This document shows positions 37,527 to 46,626 of a stretch of 64,000 bases of DNA, piece after piece. The notes below the pieces were generated by a model. The model was not told the DNA's origin. It was given only the letters and a program-made list of their open reading frames with translations, and searched no databases. Positions within the stretch are counted from its first letter, which is position 1; each line of letters begins with the position of its first letter. The DNA lies in contig JADKFY010000041.1 in NCBI GenBank assembly GCA_016717305.1, positions 6,608-70,607 of the forward strand, read 5' to 3'. The translations under genes and the position numbers were made by a program. The stretch comes from Flavobacteriales bacterium (GTDB taxonomy: Bacteria > Bacteroidota > Bacteroidia > Flavobacteriales_F > PHOS-HE28).

Positions 37527-38396
37527 TCAGGGCTTTCGATGCTTCCAGCGCCGATGGGTCCAGAGCCAAAGGTCGGGATAGTTCCTTATATCTCGCTCCA
37601 AACGTTTCGTATGGATCTCGGTTATCTCTCCAATGGCAGTATCCATAGGGGTTTCTACCAAGGTCTCCACCTCCATCCGGTAATGCCCACGACGTGGCCG
37701 GGTGATGGCAATGTACACAATGGGCCTTCTCAGCTTCCGTGCAAGGGTTTCGGTGCCTTGGAATACCGGTGTTTCTTGGTTGAGGAACGTGGTCCAATAA
37801 GCCCGTTCCGGAGCAGGCGTCTGATCCGCTATGAACGCGGTTGCAGTTAGTTCGTCCTTGTCACGGATCATCGCCCTGCTCGTTTCCCGCATCGTATACA
37901 ATCCGGTGCCATGTCTTGTTCGCATCCGTGTCATCAATCGATCAAAATGTTCGTTCACCAAAGGGTGGTAGATCACGATAAGAGGTGGTACACCCCTCTC
38001 TGCACTGTATCGCGCCCCTGCAAGTTCCCAATTGCCGAAATGGCCTAGGACTATGATGATGCTCTGTCCTTTAGCGGCATACCCACGAAGTATTTCCGCG
38101 CCTTCCAACGATACCCGCTCACGCACTTTGTCCGGCGAGATCGTCAACGTCTTGATCGTTTCCAGCGCGAGGTCGCAGAACCACTGTTGGAACTTTCTGG
38201 CTATCGCCTGGATCTCGTGTTCGCTCTTTTCCGGAAAACTCTTGCGAAGGTTGGTCAATACCACGTCCTTTCTATAGCCGATCACCCTGAACACGATAAT
38301 GTACATGAGATCGGAAAGCAAGTACAGCAGCGGGAACGGCAACAAGGAAACACCGTAGATGAAAGGTAGCGCTATGTAGTAACCAAGGGTGCCCAT
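37527..38396 (-). CDS. Lipid A biosynthesis acyltransferase (LpxL/HtrB family)
   Basis: A 289-residue inner-membrane enzyme that adds a secondary acyl chain to lipid A precursors. An N-terminal membrane anchor (YYIALPFIYGVSLLPFPLLYLLS) is followed by the catalytic HFGNWE (H-x4-E) near residue 120, then PLIVIYHPL and FIADQTPAP, and the C-terminal YPDLWLWTHRRWK. A -7 box is present at 38407-38414. It is followed by the desaturase on the same strand. Confidence 0.93.
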   Translation of the reverse strand: MGTLGYYIALPFIYGVSLLPFPLLYLLSDLMYIIVFRVIGYRKDVVLTNLRKSFPEKSEHEIQAIARKFQQWFCDLALETIKTLTISPDKVRERVSLEGAEILRGYAAKGQSIIIVLGHFGNWELAGARYSAERGVPPLIVIYHPLVNEHFDRLMTRMRTRHGTGLYTMRETSRAMIRDKDELTATAFIADQTPAPERAYWTTFLNQETPVFQGTETLARKLRRPIVYIAITRPRRGHYRMEVETLVETPMDTAIGEITEIHTKRLERDIRNYPDLWLWTHRRWKHRKP

Positions 38397-38406
38397 GGAA
38401 GGGGCG

Positions 38407-38414
38407 CAAAATTA
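38407..38414 (-). promoter_or_regulatory. -7 box (TAATTTTG) of the LpxL-type gene
   Basis: An exact TAnnTTTG on the minus strand 10 bases before the ATG at 38396, predicting a very short leader. Confidence 0.5.
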
Positions 38415-38433
38415 CGGCCGATGGAAGGCATAG

Positions 38434-39069
38434 TCACCGGAACAAGTCCTTCCGCCCGATCACACTGCAGATCGGACATTTTAATGGATCATGCCGCTGG
38501 GCTGGGCAGTGTTCCCTTCCGAAGTAAATGATGCGCAAATGCAACGCGTTCCACATGTCCTCTGGAAAAAGGCGCTTCAGATCTGCTTCTGTGCGCTCTA
38601 CATTTTTGCCTGTGCTAAGTGTCCAGCGGTAAGCCAAACGATGAATGTGCGTATCCACCGGAAAAGCTGGCACACCAAAAGCTTGGGACATCACAACGCT
38701 CGCCGTCTTGTGGCCTACGCTCGGCATGCGTTCCAAAGCGGCCATGTCCTCGGGCACCACACCGCCATGTTCTTCAACAATAAGTTTCGAGAGCCCATGG
38801 ATCCCTTTGGATTTCATCGGCGACAGACCACAGGGCCGAATGATGTCCCGGATCTCTTCCACGCTCAACTTCATCATCTGCTGCGGCGTACGTGCCTTCG
38901 CGAAGAGCAACGGCGTGATCTCGTTCACCTTCTTGTCCGTGCACTGCGCGCTTAGCAACACAGCCACCAACAAGGTGAACGGATCCTGATGGTCCAGCGG
39001 GATCGTGATGCGCGGGTACAACTCGGCTAGTTTGGTGGCTGCGAAGGCTGCTTTCTGTTTCTTGGTCAT
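38434..39069 (-). CDS. nth: Endonuclease III (DNA glycosylase/AP lyase)
   Basis: A 211-residue base-excision repair enzyme for oxidised pyrimidines. The helix-hairpin-helix (LERMPSVGHKTASVVMSQAF) carries the catalytic Lys, and VDTHIHRLA carries the catalytic Asp. The C-terminal cluster region shows only three Cys (HCPAQRHDPLKCPICS), so the usual four-Cys [4Fe-4S] site is incomplete or altered. Its start overlaps the AbiEii stop by 4 bases, so it appears to be read as the third gene of the AbiE operon. Confidence 0.94.
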   Translation of the reverse strand: MTKKQKAAFAATKLAELYPRITIPLDHQDPFTLLVAVLLSAQCTDKKVNEITPLLFAKARTPQQMMKLSVEEIRDIIRPCGLSPMKSKGIHGLSKLIVEEHGGVVPEDMAALERMPSVGHKTASVVMSQAFGVPAFPVDTHIHRLAYRWTLSTGKNVERTEADLKRLFPEDMWNALHLRIIYFGREHCPAQRHDPLKCPICSVIGRKDLFR

Positions 39070-39851
39070 CGTGGCAACCAGTGTTGTTGGATGAGTTGGG
39101 GAAAACGGGTTACTCCCAAACGCCCATTCGCATCGAAAAGGAATTTCTCTACATCGGTGGCCATGGCTTCCATATCAAGTTGTCCGCATCGGTCCAGAAG
39201 GGTCTTGGCAAGTTCCTCTGTGGTTGTGATCCCCATTTTCTGCTCGGTGTACTTGAGGTCCGGTTCCGTGTTCATGCCGAGTAGGAAGGACACGTCAAAA
39301 AAGTCTCGACCCTTGGCTCGTTTCCGGTCCATGATCGCATGGCATTTCTGCGCGAGCAATAGCGGTCGTGGACAGCAACGAATGTCTTGCCGCACATCCC
39401 AACGGGAAATGAACCAAGGCTCTGGATCATACGCGTACCGCTGCGGCTCGGTGTCCAGTTGAATGAGGATGGTCTGTTCCTTATTGCCTGTGAGGCCGTG
39501 GTGGAATAGCAAGCCAGGCAGACGTACGAGACAACGGAACGCGTTGATCCCGGCCATTTCGACTTTTACCTCGTAGCCCTCACGTTCCAGTTCTCGCTTT
39601 ACCAAAGCACCTATTTCTGCGAATTCAGGTTTGGTGAGTCCTAGGTTGTCGAAATCCAGATCCTCACTGAAGCGTCGGTTGCCGTGTACGATCCGCAAGC
39701 AAGTGCCACCCAAGAACACCAATCGTGTTGCATATGGGGAGGTGAAAATGATGCCCAAGATCCTGTATTGAAGGTATTCCCGTAGTAAGAATCCTTCATG
39801 CTCATGGAGCATTTCGGGATAGACTTTCTTGATCTCAGCGAGCGTGATCAT
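39066..39851 (-). CDS. AbiEii/AbiGii-type nucleotidyltransferase toxin
   Basis: Toxin of a type IV toxin-antitoxin pair that limits phage growth by abortive infection; family members are nucleotidyltransferases. It shows LVFLGGTCLRIVHGN and RRFSEDLDFD, which are the GG-x3-R and S-x-D-x-D motifs of the nucleotidyltransferase fold. Later KCHAIMDRKRAKGRDFFDV gives the typical AbiEii lysine/arginine helix (K ... R-x-R-D-x-x-D). Start at 39851 (MITLAEIKK) is preferred to one nine codons upstream. It overlaps the antitoxin by 17 bases. All motifs are intact, so it should be active. Confidence 0.9.
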   Translation of the reverse strand: MITLAEIKKVYPEMLHEHEGFLLREYLQYRILGIIFTSPYATRLVFLGGTCLRIVHGNRRFSEDLDFDNLGLTKPEFAEIGALVKRELEREGYEVKVEMAGINAFRCLVRLPGLLFHHGLTGNKEQTILIQLDTEPQRYAYDPEPWFISRWDVRQDIRCCPRPLLLAQKCHAIMDRKRAKGRDFFDVSFLLGMNTEPDLKYTEQKMGITTTEELAKTLLDRCGQLDMEAMATDVEKFLFDANGRLGVTRFPQLIQQHWLPR

Positions 39852-40458
39852 TGAGCCAGCGTTGGAAGGCTTTTGCACGGGTATGCAATGCCTTGTTGTT
39901 GGAAAGCGTCAATTGGTCGTTCCACACGTTCTGTTGAATGGCTTTTCGAATTCCGACCCGGTCCAATCGAAGGCTTTCGAAATCGTCCGGCCCGGCCAGT
40001 TCCCGGTCAAGGTGAAGTAGATCCAGCAATGCTTTCTCTGGAGTTGCCATCCGGACCGGGATCCCACCGTTCTGATCAATGGTGTACCCTAGGAACCATG
40101 CAGGTTTGACCTGCCTGTAGAAGTATCGCACTCCATCCATCTCAAAAGTCTGTGCATGGCGCGTGGTGATGCTGGTTACATGGAATACACCTTCAGGAAT
40201 GAAACCGTAGTGACCGAGTGCCGATTGCAACGAAATATAGGATGGGGCATAAACAGTATTCGCTACTGCATGGCGCTCCGGTAAATTCCAAGGACGATCT
40301 GCGACCCGGTAATATGGGCGGCGCAAAGATCGGACCCATCCCCTTTGTTGCCAGTAGTGCAATTGTCGGTCGTCGAATGCAGGGAATCTCAGTGTGACAT
40401 CCCGAACAGTGAAACATGGCCGTTCCGAAAAGACTGAATGAAAGTCCTTGAAGCGCAT
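39835..40458 (-). CDS. AbiEi-type antitoxin / transcriptional autorepressor
   Basis: A 207-residue antitoxin with an N-terminal winged-helix-like segment (FTVRDVTLRFPAFDDRQLHYWQQRGWVRSLRRPYYRVA) and a C-terminal domain with YISLQSALGHYGFIPE, then ATPEKALLDLLHL. AbiEi proteins neutralise AbiEii without binding it and repress their own promoter through inverted repeats. A nested dyad lies directly before the start codon (40459-40504). First gene of the operon AbiEi-AbiEii-nth. Confidence 0.88.
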   Translation of the reverse strand: MRFKDFHSVFSERPCFTVRDVTLRFPAFDDRQLHYWQQRGWVRSLRRPYYRVADRPWNLPERHAVANTVYAPSYISLQSALGHYGFIPEGVFHVTSITTRHAQTFEMDGVRYFYRQVKPAWFLGYTIDQNGGIPVRMATPEKALLDLLHLDRELAGPDDFESLRLDRVGIRKAIQQNVWNDQLTLSNNKALHTRAKAFQRWLNDHAR

Positions 40459-40504
40459 ATTTGCGTCGTAAAGGGGATAAAAATATCCCTTTCCTGACGC
40501 AAAT
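40459..40504 (-). promoter_or_regulatory. Nested palindromic operator/promoter of the AbiE operon
   Basis: Outer arms ATTTGCGTC (40459-40467) and GACGCAAAT (40496-40504) enclose inner arms AAAGGG(G)ATA (40470-40479) and TATCCCTTT (40484-40492). The whole dyad abuts the antitoxin ATG. The AT-rich centre contains TATTTTTA, a weak -7 box. This matches the known control of AbiE loci by AbiEi binding to inverted repeats. Confidence 0.65.
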
Positions 40505-40563
40505 GCAAGTCCGTATGCAAGGTTGTGAAGGTCCGGTCAGCCAATTTCGGGACTCTGATCAAC

Positions 40564-41301
40564 TCACTTTGACTTGAAATCAAAATGCATACACCGCCCG
40601 TGCGATTTCTCAATGTGCTGGTAGTCTTGCGGCTTCGGCCAGCGGCCACCCCACGACCAACCGCGCCGTTCCAAATGCTTCAGGATGTTCGCATGCGTCA
40701 ATGTGCCGGAACGACCTTTCTCGTATCGACCAGCCGCAGGTAATACGGTCGTATTCCCGCCTTCTCGCCTCATCATTGGGTTGAACAACGGATTGAAATC
40801 TATGGCCAAACCCATGGCGTGCTTGGAAGGGTCGGTTGAAACGCTCTTGCTCCGGTAGTTGAAGGCAGAGGTATTATTGTCCGCCATGGAGGCCATGTCA
40901 TCCCAACCAGTGGTATCCGCATTCAGTCCGTAACGGTTGATGGGGATCACTTTCGCGATTGGAAAAGTGTCCCGGCGCAGTCCATCGAATATCGCTTGAA
41001 CATCAGCGACCACGCAGGCATGAACGATCAAGATCCCGGAGTAGAGCGTCTTCGTGTCCACCTGTGTGTATGCCGGATCGGCGAAGGAATAGTACTGCAC
41101 TTCGATCGCCTTCAACTGGTCGCAAGCCTTCAATGGTCCCAGCTTCGTCTCGATCCACCGCAGATCTTTTGCAAATCCTATCGTATCAGCCAAGGTGCTC
41201 TTCGCGATCTGAGCATTCGCTGTTGAAACAACGTTGATCAACATCATTCCCGCTAAAAACCTGCCGTAACAATTCGCGGCATGGAACAAGGAATGCGTCA
41301 T
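40564..41301 (-). CDS. M15-family peptidase (D-Ala-D-Ala carboxypeptidase-like)
   Basis: A 245-residue exported zinc peptidase. The N-terminal signal is followed by the M15 core: SKHAMGLAIDFNPLFNP supplies the first His and Asp ligands (H-x6-D), and GWSWGGRWPKPQDYQHIE the catalytic acid and final His. This variant (M15C/VanY-like) cleaves peptidoglycan stem peptides or phage-endolysin-type bonds. It is coupled to the DUF6702 gene upstream by a 4-base overlap. Confidence 0.9.
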   Translation of the reverse strand: MTHSLFHAANCYGRFLAGMMLINVVSTANAQIAKSTLADTIGFAKDLRWIETKLGPLKACDQLKAIEVQYYSFADPAYTQVDTKTLYSGILIVHACVVADVQAIFDGLRRDTFPIAKVIPINRYGLNADTTGWDDMASMADNNTSAFNYRSKSVSTDPSKHAMGLAIDFNPLFNPMMRREGGNTTVLPAAGRYEKGRSGTLTHANILKHLERRGWSWGGRWPKPQDYQHIEKSHGRCMHFDFKSK

Positions 41302-41780
41302 TCAATATCGAATTCGCGCATCCCAACGCCTCGCAGGAAATGATGCGTTATCACCCTTCCTCCGCTTTCCAAATGAACGATGTTGTCCTGTTCCATGAAC
41401 ACATCCTGCAACAAGCTATTGGAAACGGAGATCCCACCGGAATCCTTCACGCTATCCACCTCTAAATAGCAGAACATATTCTCACCTTCCATTTCGCGGC
41501 CGACCCAACGCCAGTTCAACGGCTTGTCCTCTATGGAAAGATGCAGATGATCCACGAAATAGGCGTTGATCAAACTATCGGCTTTGGGGTGCTCATGGAC
41601 CGAATTCAATTTCAATTCGGCAATGTTCGAGAGCGCGTGTTCCAAGTCGTGCGCGGTGATCTGCCAGGTAAGGTCCAAGGTCTGCTGCACGGCATTGTGC
41701 CGAATGGTCAGGATGGAAATAAAGAAGTCGTGTGGTACCAGCACCGCCGATAGCAACAGCACGAAAAGCGAAAACTTCAT
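41298..41780 (-). CDS. DUF6702 family protein
   Basis: A 160-residue exported protein of a Bacteroidota-specific family of unknown function. Signal (MKFSLFVLLLSAVLVPHDFF) is followed by SILTIRHNAVQQTLDLTWQITAHDLEHAL and a beta-rich domain ending VITHHFLRG. In many Flavobacteriales this family lies beside M1 peptidases, and an M1 gene lies 2 kb away at 43833. It overlaps the M15 gene by 4 bases. Confidence 0.82.
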   Translation of the reverse strand: MKFSLFVLLLSAVLVPHDFFISILTIRHNAVQQTLDLTWQITAHDLEHALSNIAELKLNSVHEHPKADSLINAYFVDHLHLSIEDKPLNWRWVGREMEGENMFCYLEVDSVKDSGGISVSNSLLQDVFMEQDNIVHLESGGRVITHHFLRGVGMREFDIE

Positions 41781-41817
41781 GCTGCAAAGTTCACCGATCC
41801 GATCTTCTCGGCGCTTT

Positions 41818-43506
41818 TTAGCGCAACACCGTGATGGAACCCGTGTGTTCCTGATCGATCACTGCACCGCATGAGGCACGATAGGCCACCGTGTAATAGT
41901 ACGTGCCGGCTGCGGCATCCCGCGCATTCCACGAGCGCTCACCTGCACCTTCGGCCTCATGCATCAATTGTCCCCAACGGTTATAGACCGTAAGTGAGTA
42001 GGCCTCGAACAAGTTGGTGATATCCAATTCCGGGTCACTGAGAAGGAATGGGCGCCAAACATCGTTCTTGCCGTCACCATTAGGGGAGATCACCGTGGGA
42101 AGTAGTATCGAGCTCAGGTCCACAGTGGGGACGGACGTGGGTGCGATCACCACGGATGCTTCGTCCGTGCAACCACTGATCGGTTCGGTCACCAACACGG
42201 TGTAAAGCCCTGACTGACCCACTTCGGGTGCAGGACTTGTGCTGAAAGTAGGGTTGGTGCCGGACTCCGTAACGGCCGTCCATGAATAGGAGACCGTCTG
42301 TGCAGGAACCACCTCCAGCCCTTCGATCGTGATAGATGACTGCGAACATGAGAGGCTGTCCTGATCCTGCGGAAGCTGCACTTGGAGCAAATGATCCGGA
42401 ATGATGACCTGTTGGAAGACCTGGCAACCGATCGAGTCCACTACGTTCAGGAAGTAGGTTCCAGGGGTCAGTTCCTCCGCAGTTCCCGTCGGTAGAACTG
42501 TTCCCGCGAGTGTGTAGGTTATTGGTTCTGCGCCACCCCTATGTGCAGCCACAAGACCACCTCCAGCGCCGTTGCACGCCGTGTTCACGTCCACACTGAA
42601 ATTGAGAGGTTCGACCACATTGAATTGCAAAGTGGTGTCCACGACGATGTTCCCGCACGGGTCTTCCACATTATCTGAGACCAACGTGACCACCAGGGTA
42701 TACATCCCCGTTTCCAACAAGGGGGTCGGGAGCACGAGATCGAATCCGATCTGGGCAAATGCAGTGGGTTGATCGGGACTTACGGATGCCACAACAACGG
42801 AGCCCCCGGAAGGAGTGGTGATACTGAAGTCGGTCGCCTGAACGGTGCTTGTCACGATATTCTCACTGAAGGTCAATTGCAACGTTTCGTTGGTACAGTC
42901 CGCTACAACGGAGATCGGTACGGGTGGGGTCTGGTCATAGAGCGATGCGGAACTCTGCGTGAAATCGATCGTGTAACCGTCCAAGCTGCCGGACCAGTTC
43001 ATCACCACCAGGGCATAGGTCTGTCCAACTTCTACAGGAAGGTCGGCATTGAACACAGGACCGTTGAGATCGCCCGGCCCATTGGATGTGCCCGTTCCTC
43101 CGTTCGTTGAAGAGATCCCGGTCGGTCCGTTCTGCACTAACGACCCGTACGAATTGCAGTTCACTTCCGGCGAAGTCCCATCCTGCGCAGTGATCCCCGG
43201 GCAACCGCCATTGGTGATATCGAACAAGCCCCAGTCGTAGTCATCGGCATCGTTGGCCGGGTCCAGTACAAAGCTCAGATCACCCGCTTCCTGCACGGTA
43301 AAGGTGTACCACAAGCTCGCCGTTTCGTTATTCTGGTTGCACGTGCCTGTGAATTCATAGACCGAACCCGTACCAAGCGGAGCGGTCGTTTCCGTAAAAA
43401 TGCCACCGCAGAGTTCGATCGCGCCCGCACAATCACTGGTGCTGGTTTGCGCGTAAGAGTTGGCCGTGCATGCCACGCCGAGTATTACGAGGGAACGAAG
43501 GTTCAT
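41818..43506 (-). CDS. T9SS-secreted protein with gliding-type C-terminal domain
   Basis: A surface protein of about 562 residues. Signal MNLRSLVILGVACTANSYA (a second ATG at 43509), then a Cys-containing domain (DCAGAIELCGGIFTET, SLWYTFTVQEAGDLSFVLDP) like other exported Bacteroidota carbohydrate-binding-like modules, an Ig-like/invasin-like segment (VVADCTNETLQLTFSENIV), and Ig-like repeats. The C-terminal type B sorting domain is clear (LLPTVISPNGDGKNDVWRP ... LTVYNRWGQLMHEA ... GSITVLR). It is exported by the T9SS. Divergent from the M1 peptidase. Confidence 0.9.
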   Translation of the reverse strand: MNLRSLVILGVACTANSYAQTSTSDCAGAIELCGGIFTETTAPLGTGSVYEFTGTCNQNNETASLWYTFTVQEAGDLSFVLDPANDADDYDWGLFDITNGGCPGITAQDGTSPEVNCNSYGSLVQNGPTGISSTNGGTGTSNGPGDLNGPVFNADLPVEVGQTYALVVMNWSGSLDGYTIDFTQSSASLYDQTPPVPISVVADCTNETLQLTFSENIVTSTVQATDFSITTPSGGSVVVASVSPDQPTAFAQIGFDLVLPTPLLETGMYTLVVTLVSDNVEDPCGNIVVDTTLQFNVVEPLNFSVDVNTACNGAGGGLVAAHRGGAEPITYTLAGTVLPTGTAEELTPGTYFLNVVDSIGCQVFQQVIIPDHLLQVQLPQDQDSLSCSQSSITIEGLEVVPAQTVSYSWTAVTESGTNPTFSTSPAPEVGQSGLYTVLVTEPISGCTDEASVVIAPTSVPTVDLSSILLPTVISPNGDGKNDVWRPFLLSDPELDITNLFEAYSLTVYNRWGQLMHEAEGAGERSWNARDAAAGTYYYTVAYRASCGAVIDQEHTGSITVLR

Positions 43507-43832
43507 CATCAAGACAAGTTGCTTTACGGAACAAGGACGGTTCAACGGCGATGGGCGGTGCCTGAGGAATGGGCAGGGGTCAAGGTGGGCCAAGATAAGT
43601 GCAGTAGGAACTCAGGGCTTCGACAAGGTACTTCGAAGTTCAGCTATTTGGACTGGAACTTGCGTTGCATCATCACTTCTTATCGGAAGTGGCTTTCCAA
43701 ATGCAATCACTTTCGGTTACCGGTCCCGATCTGAAGAGTACCGATCGCCGTTCGAATATCGACTAGTGGCTGGAACATCCTCCGAATTCCAGCATGTGAC
43801 GAACCGCGCTCCTTCTCCGTATTTTCGCCTCC

Positions 43833-46193
43833 ATGTCCCGTTCCCTTTTTACCGGTGTTGTGCTGCTACTTGCGTTGGTGGCAACCGCACAAGACTCCCA
43901 GCGCTACGGCCGCGATAAGTTCCGCCAGTTGGACCAAGAACTGCCAACGCCCAATGAACAACGTACGGCAAGCGGTGCTCCAGGCCATGCCTATTGGCAA
44001 ATGAAGGCCGATTACGATATCAAAGTCGAGATCGATGATGCGACCCAGAAATTAACGGGGACGGAAACCATTACGTACCACAATCAAAGCCCTGACAAGT
44101 TGCAGTACCTCTGGTTGCAGTTGGATGGCAACATCTTCGAACCCGGGAGCGATGCCAATTTGATCCGCACCGGAACGATAGGCGATAGCGTTTCAATGAA
44201 GCAGTTGAAAAATTGGGTGGAGCCCTTTGACGGTGGCTTCCGAATTACCAGTGTTACCGATGCGAGTGGCAGTGATCTGAAGCACACTATCAACAAGACC
44301 ATGATGCGCATTGACCTGCCCAAACCATTGGTGCCGGGTGCGGTCTACAGTTTCAAGATCGGTTGGTGGTTCCCGATCAATGATCGCATGAAGGTGGGTG
44401 GCCGCAGCGGCTATGAGTATTTCGAAGAGGAGGACAATTACCTCTACACCATCGCACAGTTCTACCCACGCCTGTGCGCCTACATGGATTACTCCGGCTG
44501 GATGCACAAGCAATTCCTAGGGCAAGGCGAATTCACATTGGACTTCGGGGATTATAACGTGAGCATTACGGTGCCAAGCGATCATATCGTTGGTGCGACC
44601 GGCGTGCTTCAGAATGAAAGTGCCGTGCTTTCCACCGACCAACGCAGCCGCTTGGCCAAGGCCCGCAAAGCCGATATGCCCGTGATGATCGTAACTCCCG
44701 AAGAAGCGGCTAAAGCAGAGAAGACCAAGGCAACAGGTAAGAAGACATGGGTGTTCAAAAGCCAGAACGTGCGTGATGTGGCCTTTGCCAGCAGCCGTAA
44801 ATTCATTTGGGATGGGCAGAACCAACCGGTCGGTACCCCGGGCTCTTCGGCCGGGGTGACGAACGTTCTATGTATGAGCTATTACCCCAAGGAAGGAAAT
44901 CCACTGTGGGAGCAGTACAGCACCAAAGTGGTGGCGCATACGATCAAGACGTACAGCAAGTATACCTGCGATTACACGTATCCAGTGGCCATCAGTGTAC
45001 ACACGGATCGTATCGGCATGGAGTATCCCATGATCTGTTTCAACGGTGGAAGGCCCGAGAAGGACGGCACCTATAGCGAGCGGACCAAATATGGCATGAT
45101 CGGCGTGATCATCCACGAGGTGGGCCACAATTTCTTCCCCATGATCATCAACAGTGACGAGCGCCAATGGACGTGGATGGATGAAGGACTGAACACCTTC
45201 ACACAATTCCTCACCGAGCAGGAATGGGATAAGGATTATCCGAGCTGGCGCGGCAAACCACGCAATATCGTGGGCTACATGAAAGGCGATGTATCCGGAT
45301 CAAAGGAGGGTGTCGAGCCGATCATGACCAACAGCGAGAGCATTACGCAATTCGGCAATAACGCGTATGGAAAACCGTGTACGGCACTGAACATCCTTCG
45401 TGAAACCGTCATGGGTCGTGAACTCTTCGACCATGCCTTCAAGACCTACGCCGACCGCTGGAAGTTCAAACACCCGACACCGGCCGATTTCTTCCGCACC
45501 ATGGAAGATGCCAGCGGCGTGGATCTGGACTGGTTCTGGCGCGGCTGGTTCTATACCACGGACCATGTAGACCTTGAAATTGCGGACATGATGTACAAAC
45601 GGATCGATCCAAAGGACCCAGCTCTTGCCGAACAGTTGAAGCGACAGGACAAGGACCGCGAAGTCGCCGACCTGAGCCGACAGCGCAATGTGGACATGAA
45701 CATTCCGTTCGTGGTGGATCGTGACCCGAGCACCAAGGATTTCTACAACAGCTACGACCCGCTAACTGCAACAGCGCGTGAGAAAGCGCGGTTCGAAAAA
45801 TGGAAGTCCACAATTGGGCCGGATGAGCTGGCTTTGCTGGATGCCGACCTGCACGTTTACGAGTTGCAGATGAAGAATATCGGAGGCTTGGTGATGCCGG
45901 TGATCCTGCAGTGGGAATACCTTGATGGGACCAAAGAGGTGGACCGCATTCCAGCCGAGATCTGGAAGATCAGCGATGAGGTATCGAAGGTCTTCGTGAA
46001 AAGAAAAGAAGTGAAGTCCGTAACTCTGGATCCATTCCTTGAAACAGCGGATTGCGACTTGAACAACAACAGTTGGCCACCGCGGTTGGTACCGACTAGA
46101 TTCGATGTGTTCAAGGAAAAGGATCGGGAGCGTCCGAATCCCATGCAGATCGAACGGAAGCAAATGGAAGGTGGAGAGTTGAAAGGGGAGTAG
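43833..46193 (+). CDS. M1-family metallopeptidase (aminopeptidase N-like)
   Basis: An exported zinc aminopeptidase-like enzyme of 786 residues. Signal MSRSLFTGVVLLLALVATAQ, an N-terminal beta domain, and the catalytic H428-E-V-G-H432 followed by 18 residues and E451 (WMDEGLN), exact M1 spacing. The GAMEN-like exopeptidase motif reads GMEYPMI, a common Bacteroidota variant. No T9SS domain, so it is periplasmic. It probably digests peptides for uptake. A weak -7 box (TATTTTCG) ends 10 bases before the ATG. Confidence 0.93.
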   Translation: MSRSLFTGVVLLLALVATAQDSQRYGRDKFRQLDQELPTPNEQRTASGAPGHAYWQMKADYDIKVEIDDATQKLTGTETITYHNQSPDKLQYLWLQLDGNIFEPGSDANLIRTGTIGDSVSMKQLKNWVEPFDGGFRITSVTDASGSDLKHTINKTMMRIDLPKPLVPGAVYSFKIGWWFPINDRMKVGGRSGYEYFEEEDNYLYTIAQFYPRLCAYMDYSGWMHKQFLGQGEFTLDFGDYNVSITVPSDHIVGATGVLQNESAVLSTDQRSRLAKARKADMPVMIVTPEEAAKAEKTKATGKKTWVFKSQNVRDVAFASSRKFIWDGQNQPVGTPGSSAGVTNVLCMSYYPKEGNPLWEQYSTKVVAHTIKTYSKYTCDYTYPVAISVHTDRIGMEYPMICFNGGRPEKDGTYSERTKYGMIGVIIHEVGHNFFPMIINSDERQWTWMDEGLNTFTQFLTEQEWDKDYPSWRGKPRNIVGYMKGDVSGSKEGVEPIMTNSESITQFGNNAYGKPCTALNILRETVMGRELFDHAFKTYADRWKFKHPTPADFFRTMEDASGVDLDWFWRGWFYTTDHVDLEIADMMYKRIDPKDPALAEQLKRQDKDREVADLSRQRNVDMNIPFVVDRDPSTKDFYNSYDPLTATAREKARFEKWKSTIGPDELALLDADLHVYELQMKNIGGLVMPVILQWEYLDGTKEVDRIPAEIWKISDEVSKVFVKRKEVKSVTLDPFLETADCDLNNNSWPPRLVPTRFDVFKEKDRERPNPMQIERKQMEGGELKGE

Positions 46194-46194
46194 G

Positions 46195-46524
46195 ATGATC
46201 CGCGTTAGCTTGGGGACTCTTTTCCTATTGCTCCTGCTACTAGCTTCGGCATGTAACGATTTCGAGAATGAGGCATTCAACCGAAATAAGTGGGCGAAAG
46301 GTGACTACCATGTTCGAGGTCGGATGTATTACGACTTCTTGATCAATCATCAATTGAACGGGATGACAAGAGAAGAAGTTGCGTATTGGTTAACGATCCC
46401 CAGCGACACTTTGAAGTGCTTGTGGACTTACCACCTTGATCTTGGTTGGACCGCTCTTTTCCACATGGAGGTTCAGTATGACAGTCTTTCGCAACGTGTT
46501 GATTCGGTGAGGGTATGGGACTGA
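46195..46524 (+). CDS. Small hypothetical lipoprotein
   Basis: A 109-residue lipoprotein, start ATG right after the M1 stop (one base between). Long hydrophobic signal (LFLLLLLLASAC) with lipobox ASAC. The mature part, rich in Trp and Tyr (WAKGDYHVRGRMYYDFLINH, LTIPSDTLKCLWTYHLDLGWTALFHMEV), resembles SmpA/OmlA-like or 'TREEVAYWL' domains of BamE-type folds, which start with GMTREEV. Family assignment is tentative. Coupled to the M1 gene. Confidence 0.65.
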   Translation: MIRVSLGTLFLLLLLLASACNDFENEAFNRNKWAKGDYHVRGRMYYDFLINHQLNGMTREEVAYWLTIPSDTLKCLWTYHLDLGWTALFHMEVQYDSLSQRVDSVRVWD

Positions 46525-46601
46525 TCACAGAACTGTTCGTGATTACTCTTTATGGATCCAATTTTCAGTGAAGAACCCTCAATTTCGCGACAAGTCGGCC
46601 T

Positions 46602-46609
46602 TATCTTTG
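46602..46609 (+). promoter_or_regulatory. -7 box (TATCTTTG) of the RelE/ParE-type toxin-antitoxin operon
   Basis: An exact TAnnTTTG 17 bases before the antitoxin ATG at 46627. Supports this ATG over the longer frame starting at 46552. Confidence 0.55.
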
Positions 46610-46626
46610 AATATCACTTGAACACA

